From Limnohabitans sp. Jir72 (GTDB lineage: Bacteria > Pseudomonadota > Gammaproteobacteria > Burkholderiales > Burkholderiaceae_C), in the NCBI RefSeq assembly GCF_003063575.1, contig NZ_NESC01000003.1, positions 124,001 through 188,000 on the forward strand: a stretch of 64,000 bases of DNA. Direction: 5' to 3'. A program made the translations under genes and the position numbers. The stretch's first letter is position 1. Each line of letters starts with the position of its first letter. The notes under the pieces were generated by a model. The model was not told the DNA's origin. It searched no databases and saw nothing but the letters and a program-made list of their open reading frames with translations. This document shows positions 1 through 9,001 of this stretch, piece by piece.

Positions 1-91
1 CATAAGGGGTGAAGCCGTTTTCGGTGCACCACTCGTACAACGCACGGATGAGGTACGGTCGTGTGGAAGGCAGTTCGGTGTCACTGAACAT
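1..91 (-). CDS. sspB: ClpXP protease specificity-enhancing factor SspB (N-terminal part only)
   Basis: The window edge cuts this gene; about 30 N-terminal residues are visible, beginning MFSDTELPSTRPYLIRALYE. The STRPYLIRALYEW block is the typical SspB N terminus. SspB is an adaptor that delivers ssrA-tagged proteins to ClpXP. It lies directly downstream of sspA on the same strand, the classic sspAB order. The start could be the ATG at 91 or an in-frame ATG four codons upstream at 103; neither has a convincing ribosome binding site. Identity rests on the short N terminus plus the sspA neighbour. Confidence 0.85.
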   Translation of the reverse strand, partial: MFSDTELPSTRPYLIRALYEWCTENGFTPY

Positions 92-109
92 GGCTTTGCA
101 CATACGCAA

Positions 110-721
110 TTACTTGCGCATGACCTTTTCAGAAGGTGTCAATGCTTCGATGTAGGCCGGACGCGAAAAAATGCGCTCGGCGTATTTGAGCAAAGGTGCG
201 GCATTCTTGCTCAGCTCGATGCCGTAATAGTCCAGACGCCAAAGCAGCGGCGCGATGGCGACGTCCAGCATCGAGAAGCTGTCACCCAGCATGAACTTGT
301 TCTTCAAGAACACGGGGGCCAACTGGGTCAGGCGATCACGGATGTGGGCGCGTGCCTTTTCCAATGCCTTGTCGTTGCCCTTGAGGGTGCGGTTCTCCAG
401 CGTGACCACGTGGGCGAACAGTTCTTTTTCGAAGTTCAGCAAGAACAAGCGCACACGTGCACGGTCCACTGGGTCACCGGGCATCAACTGAGGATGCGGA
501 AACCGCTCGTCGATGTATTCGTTGATGATGTTCGATTCGTACAAAATCAAATCACGCTCGACCAGGATAGGTACCTGACCGTAGGGGTTCATCACGTTGA
601 TGTCTTCGGGCTTGTTGTAGAGGTCCACATCACGGATCTCGAAGTCCATTCCTTTTTCAAACAGCACAAAGCGGCAGCGGTGTGAAAAAGGGCAAGTGGT
701 TCCGGAATAAAGCACCATCAT
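110..721 (-). CDS. sspA: Stringent starvation protein A (GST-fold RNA polymerase-associated factor)
   Basis: The protein has 203 residues, the usual SspA length. A thioredoxin-like GST N-terminal domain covers about residues 1-80 (TTCPFSHRCR at 8-17, YGQVPIL at 47-53) and an all-helical GST C-terminal domain follows. The PHP motif at 75-77 matches the surface motif needed for E. coli SspA function. SspA binds RNA polymerase and acts in starvation and acid-stress transcription; it is not an active glutathione transferase. Two consecutive ATG codons open the gene; a GGAG lies about 11 bases before the first. sspB follows, and a terminator separates sspA from petABC upstream. Confidence 0.95.
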   Translation of the reverse strand: MMVLYSGTTCPFSHRCRFVLFEKGMDFEIRDVDLYNKPEDINVMNPYGQVPILVERDLILYESNIINEYIDERFPHPQLMPGDPVDRARVRLFLLNFEKELFAHVVTLENRTLKGNDKALEKARAHIRDRLTQLAPVFLKNKFMLGDSFSMLDVAIAPLLWRLDYYGIELSKNAAPLLKYAERIFSRPAYIEALTPSEKVMRK

Positions 722-735
722 GGCGGGAGGCTCCT

Positions 736-777
736 CAAAAAATCAAAAAGAGTGGGAGGCCACAAAGGCCCACCACT
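736..777 (-). terminator. Rho-independent terminator after petABC
   Basis: On the minus strand AGTGGTGGGCC and GGCCTCCCACT form a stem with two internal mismatches and a five-base loop. T-rich sequence (CTTTTTGATTTTTTG) follows. It lies just past the petC stop and before sspA, so it should end the bc1 operon and leave sspAB to its own promoter. Confidence 0.65.
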
Positions 778-814
778 CCACAAGACCCAGCTCAAAGACC
801 GGGTGGAAGATCAA

Positions 815-1582
815 TTACTTGATGTCTTTCCAATAGGCTGCATTCAGTCGCCAAGCAACAAAGGTGAAGCAAACCAGGAACAACAACACCCACACACCAA
901 TGCGCACGCGGCTGTTCTGGGCTGGCTCTGCCATCCATTGCATGTAGCTGACCAAATCGCCCACCGCAACATCGTACTGCTGAGGTGTCATGGTGCCGGG
1001 CGTGATCTGCTTCCAGCCTTTGAAAACTTGCACCGCATGACCGTGTTCTTCATGCTCTTCATAGACTGGCTCACGCTCGCCTTGCAATTGCCACAATACG
1101 TTGGGCATGCCCACGTTCGGGAAGGCCAGGTTGTTCCAACCTGTAGGTTTGGCGGCATCGCGGTGGTAGCTACGCAAATAGGTGTACAGGTAATCGGCAC
1201 CCGTGCCACCGTGACCGGAACGCGAACGGGCCATCAAGGTCAGGTCAGGCGGATTTTTGCCGAACCATTCCTTGGCTTGCTGGGGATCGATCGCAGCCTT
1301 CATGGTGTCGCCGACTTTGGTCGTTGCGAACAGCAGGTTGTCCTTGATTTGCTGCTCGGTCAGACCGATGTCTTTCAAGCGGTTGTAACGCATGAAAGCG
1401 GCGGAGTGGCAGTTCAAGCAGTAGTTGACGAACAACTTGGCGCCGTTTTGCAAAGCGGCCAGATCATTGGTCTTAGAGGGGGCCTTATCCCAGGCGATGC
1501 CACCGCCACTGGAGGCGTGTGCACCGGACAGGAGACCGAGGGCCATCACAAAGCCCATTGCGAGTTTCTTGAGGTTTTTCAT
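815..1582 (-). CDS. petC: Cytochrome c1 subunit of the bc1 complex
   Basis: This 255-residue protein carries one covalent haem and passes electrons from the Rieske centre to soluble cytochromes. A signal peptide covers about residues 1-23 (ending GAHA). The haem motif CLNCH is at 55-59 and the likely axial methionine is M159 (NVGMPNVLW). One C-terminal transmembrane anchor spans about 228-246, followed by a short basic tail. It is the last gene of petA-petB-petC; its start is 19 bases past the petB stop with a GGAG about 11 bases upstream. Haem attachment would depend on the ResB/CcsA system encoded at 56-59.5 kb. Confidence 0.96.
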   Translation of the reverse strand: MKNLKKLAMGFVMALGLLSGAHASSGGGIAWDKAPSKTNDLAALQNGAKLFVNYCLNCHSAAFMRYNRLKDIGLTEQQIKDNLLFATTKVGDTMKAAIDPQQAKEWFGKNPPDLTLMARSRSGHGGTGADYLYTYLRSYHRDAAKPTGWNNLAFPNVGMPNVLWQLQGEREPVYEEHEEHGHAVQVFKGWKQITPGTMTPQQYDVAVGDLVSYMQWMAEPAQNSRVRIGVWVLLFLVCFTFVAWRLNAAYWKDIK

Positions 1583-1601
1583 GTTCTTGAATCTCCGGAT
1601 C

Positions 1602-3011
1602 TCAGTGAGGCGTGAAAATCACACGGTCGGGAACCTGCTTGGGCGTGCCCAGCTTGCTCCACCAAGGCATCAACAGAAAGAAGCCAAAGTAGAACAGGGA
1701 ACCGACTTGGGAGACGCGCTCACCGATCGGGGAAGGAGGCTGCACACCCAGATAGCCCAGGATCAGGAAGTTGATCACGAACACGGCGTACAGGTACTTG
1801 TGCCAGTCAGGACGATAGCGGATCGACTTGACAGGGCTGTTGTCCAGCCAAGGCAGGAAGAACAGAATCACCACAGCACCACCCATGACGACCACGCCCC
1901 AGAACTTGGCATCAATGGCCAACATCATGGCGGAAACCACCACAGCTGCACCAATCACAGCAACCTTGATGAGCTGAGGCAGCTTGCCTTTGGCTACAGC
2001 CAAGACCGCACCAATGACCACGCAAGCGATCAAGGCGTACATCATCTCGCTGGTGATGGCACGCAGCATGGAATAGAACGGTGTGAAGTACCAAACCGGT
2101 GCAATGTGCAATGGTGTGGTCAGTGGATCGGCCGGGATGAAGTTGTTGTACTCGAGGAAGTAACCACCGAACTCAGGCGCAAAGAACACAATCGCGGTGA
2201 ACACCATGAGGAACAGGCTGACGGCAAAGATGTCGTGCACTGTGTAGTAAGGGTGGAATGGAATGCCGTCCAAGGGGTGGCCTTGGGCATCCTTGGGAGC
2301 GTTCGGGCCCTTGATTTCGACGCCATCAGGGTTGTTAGAACCCACTTCGTGCAGCGCAATGATGTGCGCCACCACCAGACCCAGTAGGACAAGAGGCACA
2401 GCGATCACGTGGAAGCTGAAGAAGCGGTTCAGCGTGGCATCGCCCACCACGAAGTCACCACGGATCAACAAAGCCAGATCGGGACCGATGAAAGGAATGG
2501 CCGAGAACAGGTTCACGATCACCTGAGCGCCCCAGTAGGACATCTGACCCCAAGGCAAGAGGTAACCCATGAAAGCTTCGGCCATCAAGCACAGGAAGAT
2601 CGCGCAGCCGAAGATCCAGACCAACTCGCGCGGCTTGCGGTAGCTGCCGTACATCAGGCCACGGAACATGTGCAGGTACACCACGATGAAGAACGCCGAA
2701 GCGCCTGTCGAGTGCATGTAACGGATCAGCCAACCCCATGGCACATCACGCATGATGTACTCGACAGAGGCGAATGCCACATTGGCATCTGGCTTGTAAT
2801 GCATGACCAGGAAAATGCCGGTGACGATCTGGATGACCAGAACCAACAAAGACAAAGAGCCAAACATGTACCAGAAGTTGAAGTTCTTCGGTGCGTAGTA
2901 TTCGCTCAAATGCTCTTTGTAGAGCTTGGAAGCTGGGAAGCGGTTGTCCACCCAGTTCAGCAACTTTTCGCCAGCGGGGGCGTTCGGAGAAATTTCTTTG
3001 AATTCAGCCAT
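1602..3011 (-). CDS. petB: Cytochrome b subunit of the bc1 complex
   Basis: The 469-residue integral membrane protein holds both b haems and the quinone sites. Visible hallmarks are the helix with HSTGASAFFIVVYLHMFRGL, the later FHVIAVPLVLLGLVVAHII helix with haem histidines, and the Qo-site motif PVWY (in HIAPVWYFTPFYSML) replacing the PEWY of mitochondria; PVWY is the form expected in beta/gammaproteobacteria. It has an extended C-terminal membrane region. I chose the ATG at 3011 because GGAGA sits six to seven bases upstream; a TTG and an ATG lie just upstream in frame without support. The start is 11 bases past the petA stop. Confidence 0.96.
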   Translation of the reverse strand: MAEFKEISPNAPAGEKLLNWVDNRFPASKLYKEHLSEYYAPKNFNFWYMFGSLSLLVLVIQIVTGIFLVMHYKPDANVAFASVEYIMRDVPWGWLIRYMHSTGASAFFIVVYLHMFRGLMYGSYRKPRELVWIFGCAIFLCLMAEAFMGYLLPWGQMSYWGAQVIVNLFSAIPFIGPDLALLIRGDFVVGDATLNRFFSFHVIAVPLVLLGLVVAHIIALHEVGSNNPDGVEIKGPNAPKDAQGHPLDGIPFHPYYTVHDIFAVSLFLMVFTAIVFFAPEFGGYFLEYNNFIPADPLTTPLHIAPVWYFTPFYSMLRAITSEMMYALIACVVIGAVLAVAKGKLPQLIKVAVIGAAVVVSAMMLAIDAKFWGVVVMGGAVVILFFLPWLDNSPVKSIRYRPDWHKYLYAVFVINFLILGYLGVQPPSPIGERVSQVGSLFYFGFFLLMPWWSKLGTPKQVPDRVIFTPH

Positions 3012-3022
3012 GTTGTTCTCCA

Positions 3023-3619
3023 TCAAGCCTTCTTGTCTTCACCAATGATCAACTTGGTGTCAGACAGGTACATGTGAGGCGGCACTTCGAGGTTGTCGGG
3101 TGCGGGCTTGTTCTTGAACACGCGACCGGCCAAATCGAAGGTCGAGCCGTGGCAGGCACAGAGGAAACCACCTTGCCAGTCGTCAGGCAGCGACGGCTGT
3201 GGGCCTGCTGCAAACTTGTCACCGGGCGAACAACCCAGGTGCGTGCAGATGCCCACAGCCACCATGATTTCAGGCTTGATCGAGCGATGGCCGTTCTTGG
3301 CGTACTCTGGAATGGGGTATGCCTTACGGCTGGAGTTGGGATCAGCAAGCTGGCCTTCCACCTTCTTCAGGGATTCAACCTGTTCAGGTGTGCGCTTCAT
3401 GATCCAAACTGGCTTACCGCGCCACTCGACAGTGAGCTTCTCGCCAGCCTTGAGGGCGGAGATGTCCACTTCCACGGCTGCACCAGCGGCTTTGGCACGT
3501 TCGGAAGGTTGGAAGCTGCTGACGAAGGGGGTGGCCACAAAGCCAGCGCCTACGGCGCCTGCGCAAGTGGAGGCAATCAGCCACGTCCGCTTGCTGCTGT
3601 CGACTGGGGTGTCACTCAT
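3023..3619 (-). CDS. petA: Rieske iron-sulfur subunit of the bc1 complex
   Basis: This 198-residue protein is the 2Fe-2S subunit that oxidises quinol at the Qo site. Box 1 is CTHLGC (C125, H127, C130) and box 2 is CACHGS (C154, C156, H157): C125/H127 and C154/H157 bind the cluster, and C130/C156 form the disulfide. The N-terminal anchor helix is preceded by SKRTWLI (residues 9-15), a Tat-like motif with KR in place of RR. It is the first gene of petABC. GAGGA lies seven bases before the ATG, and a TACAAT at 3664-3659 on the minus strand is a possible -10. Confidence 0.96.
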   Translation of the reverse strand: MSDTPVDSSKRTWLIASTCAGAVGAGFVATPFVSSFQPSERAKAAGAAVEVDISALKAGEKLTVEWRGKPVWIMKRTPEQVESLKKVEGQLADPNSSRKAYPIPEYAKNGHRSIKPEIMVAVGICTHLGCSPGDKFAAGPQPSLPDDWQGGFLCACHGSTFDLAGRVFKNKPAPDNLEVPPHMYLSDTKLIIGEDKKA

Positions 3620-3711
3620 GGGATTCCTCTAGCGAGTCGTTATCGGGGTCAACCCGTGATTGTAGCGGAGTGAAACAGACCAGCGACTTACAAAGCCAGA
3701 GAACACTTGAT

Positions 3712-3741
3712 TTGATCCCGACAAATAATAAACTTTATGAT
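3712..3741 (+). promoter_or_regulatory. Candidate sigma70 promoter for mscL
   Basis: TTGATC at 3712-3717 and TATGAT at 3736-3741 are separated by 18 bases and lie 24 bases before the mscL ATG. The petA/mscL intergenic region (3620-3765) is divergent, so both genes need promoters here. This is a sequence match only. Confidence 0.45.
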
Positions 3742-3765
3742 TCACATTTTCAAAAGGTGTTTGCC

Positions 3766-4191
3766 ATGTCATTTTTTCAAGAATTCAAATCTTTCGCCGT
3801 CAAAGGCAACGTCATGGACTTGGCGGTCGGCGTGATCATTGGCGGGGCCTTCGGCAAGATCGTGGATTCCGCCGTGGCTGACCTGATCATGCCGCTGATC
3901 AGCAAGGCGTTCGGCGGTCTGGACTTCTCTAACTATTACTTAGGCTTGGCGGGGCAAGCGGCCGGCATGAGCTTGGTGGAAGCCAAAAAAATGGGCGCCG
4001 TGTTCGCCTACGGCAGCTTCATCACCGTGGCGCTGAACTTCATCATCCTGGCTTTCATCATTTTTGTGATGATCCGCCAGATGAACAAACTGGCGGCCGA
4101 GGTGCCCGCCGAAGCAGCAGCCGAAACCATCGCGCCAGAAGACGTTTTGTTGCTGCGCGAAATCCGCGACAGCCTCAAGAACAAAGCTTGA
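3766..4191 (+). CDS. mscL: Large-conductance mechanosensitive channel MscL
   Basis: The 141-residue protein begins [20 protein letters not shown], followed by the TM1 pore helix [14 protein letters not shown] and a second helix ([19 protein letters not shown]). It ends in the cytoplasmic helix typical of the pentameric channel. It releases solutes during hypo-osmotic shock. The ATG at 3766 fits the family N terminus; an in-frame open stretch extends upstream but does not resemble MscL. AAAAGG lies about nine bases upstream. The gene converges on pdxA with only 12 bases between stops and no terminator visible between them. Confidence 0.96.
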   Translation: MSFFQEFKSFAVKGNVMDLAVGVIIGGAFGKIVDSAVADLIMPLISKAFGGLDFSNYYLGLAGQAAGMSLVEAKKMGAVFAYGSFITVALNFIILAFIIFVMIRQMNKLAAEVPAEAAAETIAPEDVLLLREIRDSLKNKA

Positions 4192-4203
4192 TGCAAGGCA
4201 TGG

Positions 4204-5271
4204 TCAGTGCGCCCCACTGACCAGCTGCCGGGCCATGCGGATGGCCTGGACCATGCTGCTGGCATCGGCCACGCCACGGCCCGCCAGGTCCATGGCGGTG
4301 CCATGGTCCGGGCTGGTCCTCACCAAGGGCAAACCCAGCGTGACGTTCACGCCCTGCTCCACCCCCAAATATTTGACCGGGATCAAGCCTTGATCGTGGT
4401 ACATGGCGATCACCACATCGAATTCACGTTGGCCATCAGCCTGACGCCGTGCCCGCATGAAAACTGTGTCGGGTGCATAAGGGCCATGCACATCCAGCCC
4501 TTCCACTCGGGCTTGCGCCAAGGCCGGCTGCAGGATGTCGATTTCTTCACGCCCAAACAGCCCCCCTTCCCCTGCATGCGGATTGACGCCCGCCACCGCC
4601 ATGCGCGGCGCACGGCCTAGCACCCGTGACAGCGACACATGGGTGATGCGCAAAGTCTGCAAGACGCGATCCACCGTGATGGCGTCCAATGCTTCGCGCA
4701 AGGACACATGGATGCTGACCAAGACCGTGCGCAATTCGTCGTTGGCCAGCATCATCCTCACAGGCATCTGCGCCAAGGGCACGCCCGCATGCCGGGCCGC
4801 TTCGGCCTGCAGCAATTCGGTATGCCCCGGGTACTGGTCATAAGGCGCACCAGCAGCATGCAAAGCTTCCTTGTGCAAGGGCGCAGTCACCAGCCCCGCT
4901 ACCTCGCCTCGCAAAGCCGCTCGCGTGGCCCACAAGACCGATTCACCAGCCAACTGACCGGCACGCGCATCCACCTGCCCCCAGGGCAACACAGGCGCTG
5001 CGGGTACCACCTGCAGCACCGGCAAGCAACGGGGCGGCACGTTCAAGGCTTGTGCTGGGCTGTCAATTTCGCACACGGGGAAAGCCGGTGCCGCCTGCAC
5101 CAAGGCCATGGCCCGGCGCATCACGCCCACATCGCCCGCGACAAAACAGTCGCGTGTTTCCGCGGGCGCGATGCACCAAACGCGAGCGATGATTTCAGGG
5201 CCGATCCCGCAGGGATCACCCGGAGTGATGGCCAAAGGCAGGGACAGTTGAGTCATGTGGGTCAAGGCCAT
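4204..5271 (-). CDS. pdxA: 4-hydroxythreonine-4-phosphate dehydrogenase
   Basis: PdxA oxidises 4-phosphohydroxy-L-threonine in the DXP-dependent vitamin B6 pathway. The N terminus has ITPGDPCGIGPEI. The metal-binding histidines are visible in PGHTELLQ, NPHAGEGGLFG and MYHDQGLIPVKYLG. Length (355 residues) is slightly above the usual 330. The upstream Nif3-family gene ends in TGATG, its stop sharing a base with the first ATG, so translation may be coupled. A second ATG five codons in (5256) is an equally plausible start; neither has a clear ribosome binding site. Confidence 0.95.
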   Translation of the reverse strand: MALTHMTQLSLPLAITPGDPCGIGPEIIARVWCIAPAETRDCFVAGDVGVMRRAMALVQAAPAFPVCEIDSPAQALNVPPRCLPVLQVVPAAPVLPWGQVDARAGQLAGESVLWATRAALRGEVAGLVTAPLHKEALHAAGAPYDQYPGHTELLQAEAARHAGVPLAQMPVRMMLANDELRTVLVSIHVSLREALDAITVDRVLQTLRITHVSLSRVLGRAPRMAVAGVNPHAGEGGLFGREEIDILQPALAQARVEGLDVHGPYAPDTVFMRARRQADGQREFDVVIAMYHDQGLIPVKYLGVEQGVNVTLGLPLVRTSPDHGTAMDLAGRGVADASSMVQAIRMARQLVSGAH

Positions 5272-6023
5272 CAGGCGGGGTTATCGATCTCAATGAACCG
5301 GTGCGCCAAGCCCAAGTCCTGCGCCATGCGCGCACCCACGGCGGCAGCACCATATCGTTCGCTGGCATGGTGGCCGCAAGCCAGAAAGGCGACACCCGTT
5401 TCACGTGCCAAATGCGCTTGCGGCTCGGAGATTTCGCCGGTGATGAAAGCCTCTGCGCCCGCCGCCATGGCCGCTTCAAAGTAGCCTTGCGCACCGCCGG
5501 TGCACCAGGCCACTCGGCGAATCGGTCGGTCAGCGCCAGCAACACAAGTCACCTGTCGCCCCAGCAAGCGCGCCACATGATCGGCCAGGCTTTGGGCTGT
5601 GTCCCAAGTTTGATCACCCTGGCCCATGAATCCAAGACTTTGCTCACCAAAACGCCCATCTGCCCGCAAGCCCAACACCCGGCCCAACTGGGCGTTGTTG
5701 CCCAATTCGGCATGCGCATCCAAAGGCAAGTGGTACGCAAACAGATGGATACCATGCGCCAGCAGCAGACGCAGACGCTCGCGCATCCAGCCGGTCACAC
5801 GACCATCCTGTCCACGCCAAAACAAACCATGGTGAACCAAAATGGCATCGGCATTCGCCTCGATGGCCGCTTCGATGAGGGCACGGCTGGCCGTCACGCC
5901 GCTGACCAGCAGGCGCACCTCGCGATCGCCTTCGACCTGAAGGCCATTGGGTCCGTAATCTTTGAATTTTTCAGGTTCCAGCAGCGCATCCAGCGCTTGG
6001 CCCAGGGTTTTGGCATCGGTCAT
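5271..6023 (-). CDS. Nif3/YbgI-family dinuclear metal protein
   Basis: The protein has 250 residues, close to the 247 of E. coli YbgI. The two metal-binding blocks are HHGLFW at 64-69 and the C-terminal CGHHASERYG. The family forms toroidal hexamers with a dinuclear metal site; its biochemical role is unsettled, so no reaction is assigned. The ATG at 6023 starts MTDAKTLGQALDALL, matching the family N terminus. It overlaps pdxA by one base and is divergent from the htrA-type gene, with 101 bases between starts. Confidence 0.9.
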   Translation of the reverse strand: MTDAKTLGQALDALLEPEKFKDYGPNGLQVEGDREVRLLVSGVTASRALIEAAIEANADAILVHHGLFWRGQDGRVTGWMRERLRLLLAHGIHLFAYHLPLDAHAELGNNAQLGRVLGLRADGRFGEQSLGFMGQGDQTWDTAQSLADHVARLLGRQVTCVAGADRPIRRVAWCTGGAQGYFEAAMAAGAEAFITGEISEPQAHLARETGVAFLACGHHASERYGAAAVGARMAQDLGLAHRFIEIDNPA

Positions 6024-6124
6024 GTGAGCGTCTCTTGGCAATGGCTTGTATTGTGGCCCAAGGGCGTCTGGGCCCGACAACACCTCTGAACGCGCTTTGC
6101 CAAAGATCAAGGACAATGACTGGC

Positions 6125-7276
6125 ATGAAACGTTACTGGCTTTTTTTCTCCCAATGCATCACCGTCTTGTTGGCCGCCTGGTTTGTCGTGGCCACGCTCA
6201 AGCCCGAGTGGCTGCGCAGCGCGCAACGCTCAGCTGACGGCATGACGCTGCTGCAAGCGCCAGCGGCATCGCCCCTGAGTCGCGCTGCCGGCAGCCTGAG
6301 CGCACCTGCCCAAAAAGCATCGCCTGCGGTGGTGAGCATCAGCACCAGCAAAAACCGCACATCGCGCAACACCGATCCTTGGTCACGCTTTTTTGAGGGT
6401 GACACAGAAGAGAACACCGGTGGCTTGGGCAGCGGCGTGATCGTCAGCCCCGAGGGCCATATCCTGACCAACAACCATGTGGTCGAAGACGCCGACGACA
6501 TCGAGGTGATTTTGGCGGACGGAAGACGTGCAGCTGCCAAAGTCATCGGCACCGATCCGGACACGGATCTGGCGCTCCTGAAAATTCAGCTCGACAAATT
6601 GCCGGTCATCGTGCTGGGTCAACCCCAGGACTTGCAAGTCGGTGATGTGGTGCTGGCCATTGGCAATCCTTTTGGCGTGGGCCAGACCGTGACTTCGGGC
6701 ATCGTCAGTGCGCTGGGGCGCAGCCACCTGGGCATCAACACCTTTGAGAATTTCATCCAGACCGACGCCGCCATCAACCCCGGCAATTCGGGCGGTGCGC
6801 TGGTGGATGTGCATGGCCACCTGATGGGCATCAACACCGCGATTTATTCGCGCTCTGGCGGCAACATGGGCATTGGCTTTGCCATTCCCGTCTCCACTGC
6901 GCAGCAAGTCATGCAAGACCTGCTCAAGAACGGCAAAGTCTCACGCGGCTGGATCGGCGTGGAACCTCAAGACCTGACACCCGAATTGGCCGAGAGCTTC
7001 CAGCTGCCTGCAGCTGGCAAACAGGCCTGGCCACAAGGCGTGGTCATCACCGGTGTGTTGCAAAACGGGCCTGCGGCCAAGGCGGGCATCCGCCCAGGTG
7101 ACGTGATCGTTCAAGTCGCTGGCCAGAATGTGGGCAATGTCTCGGAATTGCTGACACAAGTGGCCAGCCTGCAACCGGGCACCACCACCGATGTGAAGGT
7201 CTGGCGCAGGCATGGTGAGTTGGTTTTACGGCTGACACCCAGCGAGCGACCAACGCAGCGCAAACCCAACCGCTGA
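6125..7276 (+). CDS. Membrane-anchored HtrA-family serine protease (DegS/AlgW type, one PDZ domain)
   Basis: The 383-residue protein has an uncleaved-looking N-terminal membrane helix at about 5-24, a trypsin-like domain with triad H118 (LTNNHVVE), D148 (DPDTDLALLKI) and S222 (NPGNSGGAL), and a single PDZ domain from about 270. One PDZ plus an anchor is the DegS/AlgW layout, the enzyme that starts RseA cleavage in the envelope stress response, although DegQ-like roles cannot be excluded. AAGGA lies about ten bases before the ATG. A strong hairpin terminator follows the stop. Confidence 0.92.
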   Translation: MKRYWLFFSQCITVLLAAWFVVATLKPEWLRSAQRSADGMTLLQAPAASPLSRAAGSLSAPAQKASPAVVSISTSKNRTSRNTDPWSRFFEGDTEENTGGLGSGVIVSPEGHILTNNHVVEDADDIEVILADGRRAAAKVIGTDPDTDLALLKIQLDKLPVIVLGQPQDLQVGDVVLAIGNPFGVGQTVTSGIVSALGRSHLGINTFENFIQTDAAINPGNSGGALVDVHGHLMGINTAIYSRSGGNMGIGFAIPVSTAQQVMQDLLKNGKVSRGWIGVEPQDLTPELAESFQLPAAGKQAWPQGVVITGVLQNGPAAKAGIRPGDVIVQVAGQNVGNVSELLTQVASLQPGTTTDVKVWRRHGELVLRLTPSERPTQRKPNR

Positions 7277-7299
7277 CCCGGGCAAACCAGCCGGGAATA

Positions 7300-7326
7300 A
7301 AAAAGGGAGCGTGTGCTCCCTTTTTT
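7300..7326. terminator. Bidirectional Rho-independent terminator between the HtrA gene and tatC
   Basis: AAAAAGGGAGC and GCTCCCTTTTTT form an 11-bp perfect stem around a GTGT loop. A-tracts and T-tracts on the two sides let it work in both directions, ending the HtrA transcript (+) and the long mla-his-tat run (-). Confidence 0.9.
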
Positions 7327-7346
7327 CATGACATCCTCTGCTCAGA

Positions 7347-8132
7347 TCAAGCTTCAGCTTCTTCAGCTTCTTCGGGTGCCTGGGTGTGCTTGATGAAAAT
7401 CTGCGCCGCCCAAATGCCCAGTTCGTACAACAGACACATGGGAATGGCCAGTGCCAGCTGAGAAACCACATCGGGCGGTGTGACCACGGCGGCGATCACA
7501 AAAGCCAGCACCACAAAATAGCCCCGGAAGTCCTTGAGCTTTTGCACAGTGACCACGCCCATGCGGGCCAAGACCACCACGGCCACAGGCACCTCAAAGG
7601 CCAGGCCAAAGGCCAGGAACATGGTGAGCACAAAACTCAAATAAGCCTCAATGTCAGGTGCTGCGGTGATGCTCTTGGGGGCAAAGCCCTGGATAAATGC
7701 AAAGACTTGTCCAAAGACGAAGAAATAGCAAAACGCAACACCGATCAAAAACAAGAGTGTGCTGGAAACCACCAAAGGGAGAACCAACTTTTTTTCGTGG
7801 GCATACAGACCCGGCGCCACAAATGCCCACACCTGGTAAAGCACCACCGGCAAGGCCAGCAAAAAAGCGGCCATCAACATGATCTTCAGGGGCACCATGA
7901 ACGGAGAGATCACCGAAGTGGCGATCAAGGTCGCCCCTTTGGGCAAGTGGGCTACCAGGGGCTGCGCCAGGATGTCGTACAGCTCGCCGGGGCCTGGAAA
8001 CACCGCCAAGACCATCGCAGCAATGCCAATGGCCGCCACCGCACGGATCAAACGATCGCGCAACTCGATCAGATGGGCAACAAAAGGCTGCTCGGTTCCT
8101 GCGAGTTCGTCTGGGGAGTTGGAATCGGACAT
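7347..8132 (-). CDS. tatC: Twin-arginine translocase subunit TatC
   Basis: The 261-residue, six-helix protein recognises twin-arginine signals. The N-terminal cytoplasmic motif HLIELRDRLIR (20-30) contains the conserved glutamate, here E23, that contacts the RR pair. Helices follow at roughly 30-50, 80-105, 120-145, 165-185, 200-220 and 225-245, and the tail is acidic (APEEAEEAEA). The chosen ATG at 8132 gives the normal N terminus. It is the last gene of tatABC and of the whole minus-strand run. Likely clients in this window include MsrP, MlaC and the Rieske protein. Confidence 0.96.
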   Translation of the reverse strand: MSDSNSPDELAGTEQPFVAHLIELRDRLIRAVAAIGIAAMVLAVFPGPGELYDILAQPLVAHLPKGATLIATSVISPFMVPLKIMLMAAFLLALPVVLYQVWAFVAPGLYAHEKKLVLPLVVSSTLLFLIGVAFCYFFVFGQVFAFIQGFAPKSITAAPDIEAYLSFVLTMFLAFGLAFEVPVAVVVLARMGVVTVQKLKDFRGYFVVLAFVIAAVVTPPDVVSQLALAIPMCLLYELGIWAAQIFIKHTQAPEEAEEAEA

Positions 8133-8174
8133 AAGGAAATTGGTTGAACAGCCAGCGCGATCAGCGCTCAACCA

Positions 8175-8648
8175 TCAAGAGTTGAGTGACTTGGGTCGGT
8201 AACGCGCCACACGGGCAGCGCCCGACAAGGCCTTGGTCCGCACACCTGCACGGGCTTTGTACCACTGCGGGGTGGCACCGCGTTTGAGGCGCCAATTTTT
8301 GTCCGGGTGTTTGTAGCTGGGGGGGCTGGGCTCCCAAGTAGACGAGCTGGTCGTCATGCCGGTCATGCCCGCCGTGGTCTCGGCCCAGTCTTTTTCAAAT
8401 TCGGAAGCCGTGGTTTGAACCGACTGCTCGACATCGCGGGCAGCGGTCTCCATGGTTTCCTTCATTTTCTTGAGCTCTTCGAGGTCCATCGAGCGATTGA
8501 CCTCGGCTTTGACGTCGGCCACGTAGCGCTGGGCTTTGCCGATCAGGTTCCCAAGTGTGCGCGCCACACGGGGCAGCTTTTCGGGGCCGATGACGACCAG
8601 CGCGACCACGCCGATCAGCGCCATTTTGGAAATGCCTAAGTCAAGCAC
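8175..8648 (-). CDS. tatB: Twin-arginine translocase subunit TatB
   Basis: The 157-residue protein begins with a short membrane helix ([20 protein letters not shown]), then the hinge [13 protein letters not shown] and a long amphipathic helix with an acidic and basic coiled character to about residue 90. The C-terminal third is low-complexity and variable. It forms the receptor complex with TatC. The start codon is GTG at 8648; no ATG is available upstream. It follows tatA by 26 bases and precedes tatC by 42. Confidence 0.93.
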   Translation of the reverse strand: MLDLGISKMALIGVVALVVIGPEKLPRVARTLGNLIGKAQRYVADVKAEVNRSMDLEELKKMKETMETAARDVEQSVQTTASEFEKDWAETTAGMTGMTTSSSTWEPSPPSYKHPDKNWRLKRGATPQWYKARAGVRTKALSGAARVARYRPKSLNS

Positions 8649-8674
8649 AGCAACAAGCTCGGTGGTTCAAGCGA

Positions 8675-8905
8675 TCAAGACTTGGTCTTGGCTTCGACAT
8701 CGATGGTGGTCTTCTCGACGGCAGGCGCTGCCACAGGGGTCGCAGCCTTGTCGTCAGCAGCAGAGCCGCCTTCTTTCATGCCATCTTTGAAGCCTTTGAC
8801 GGCACCGCCCAAGTCGGAACCGATGTTTTTCAGCTTCTTCGTGCCGAAAACCATGACCACGATCAGCAAGACGATCAACCAGTGCCAAATGGAAAAGGAA
8901 CCCAT
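8675..8905 (-). CDS. tatA: Twin-arginine translocase subunit TatA
   Basis: At 76 residues it has the TatA layout: N-terminal helix ([19 protein letters not shown]), the [20 protein letters not shown] hinge and amphipathic helix, then a polar tail. TatA oligomers form the translocation path. AGGAGA lies six bases before the ATG, the clearest ribosome binding site of the three tat genes, in line with TatA being needed in excess. Confidence 0.95.
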   Translation of the reverse strand: MGSFSIWHWLIVLLIVVMVFGTKKLKNIGSDLGGAVKGFKDGMKEGGSAADDKAATPVAAPAVEKTTIDVEAKTKS

Positions 8906-9001
8906 GAAATTCTCCTAATGTTGCGTGGATTCTAAGGGGATACAAGCCCCGAAGATGAACGGCCTTGTCCAGGCCAGGAATTTGACTTCTGAAGTACAGC
9001 T

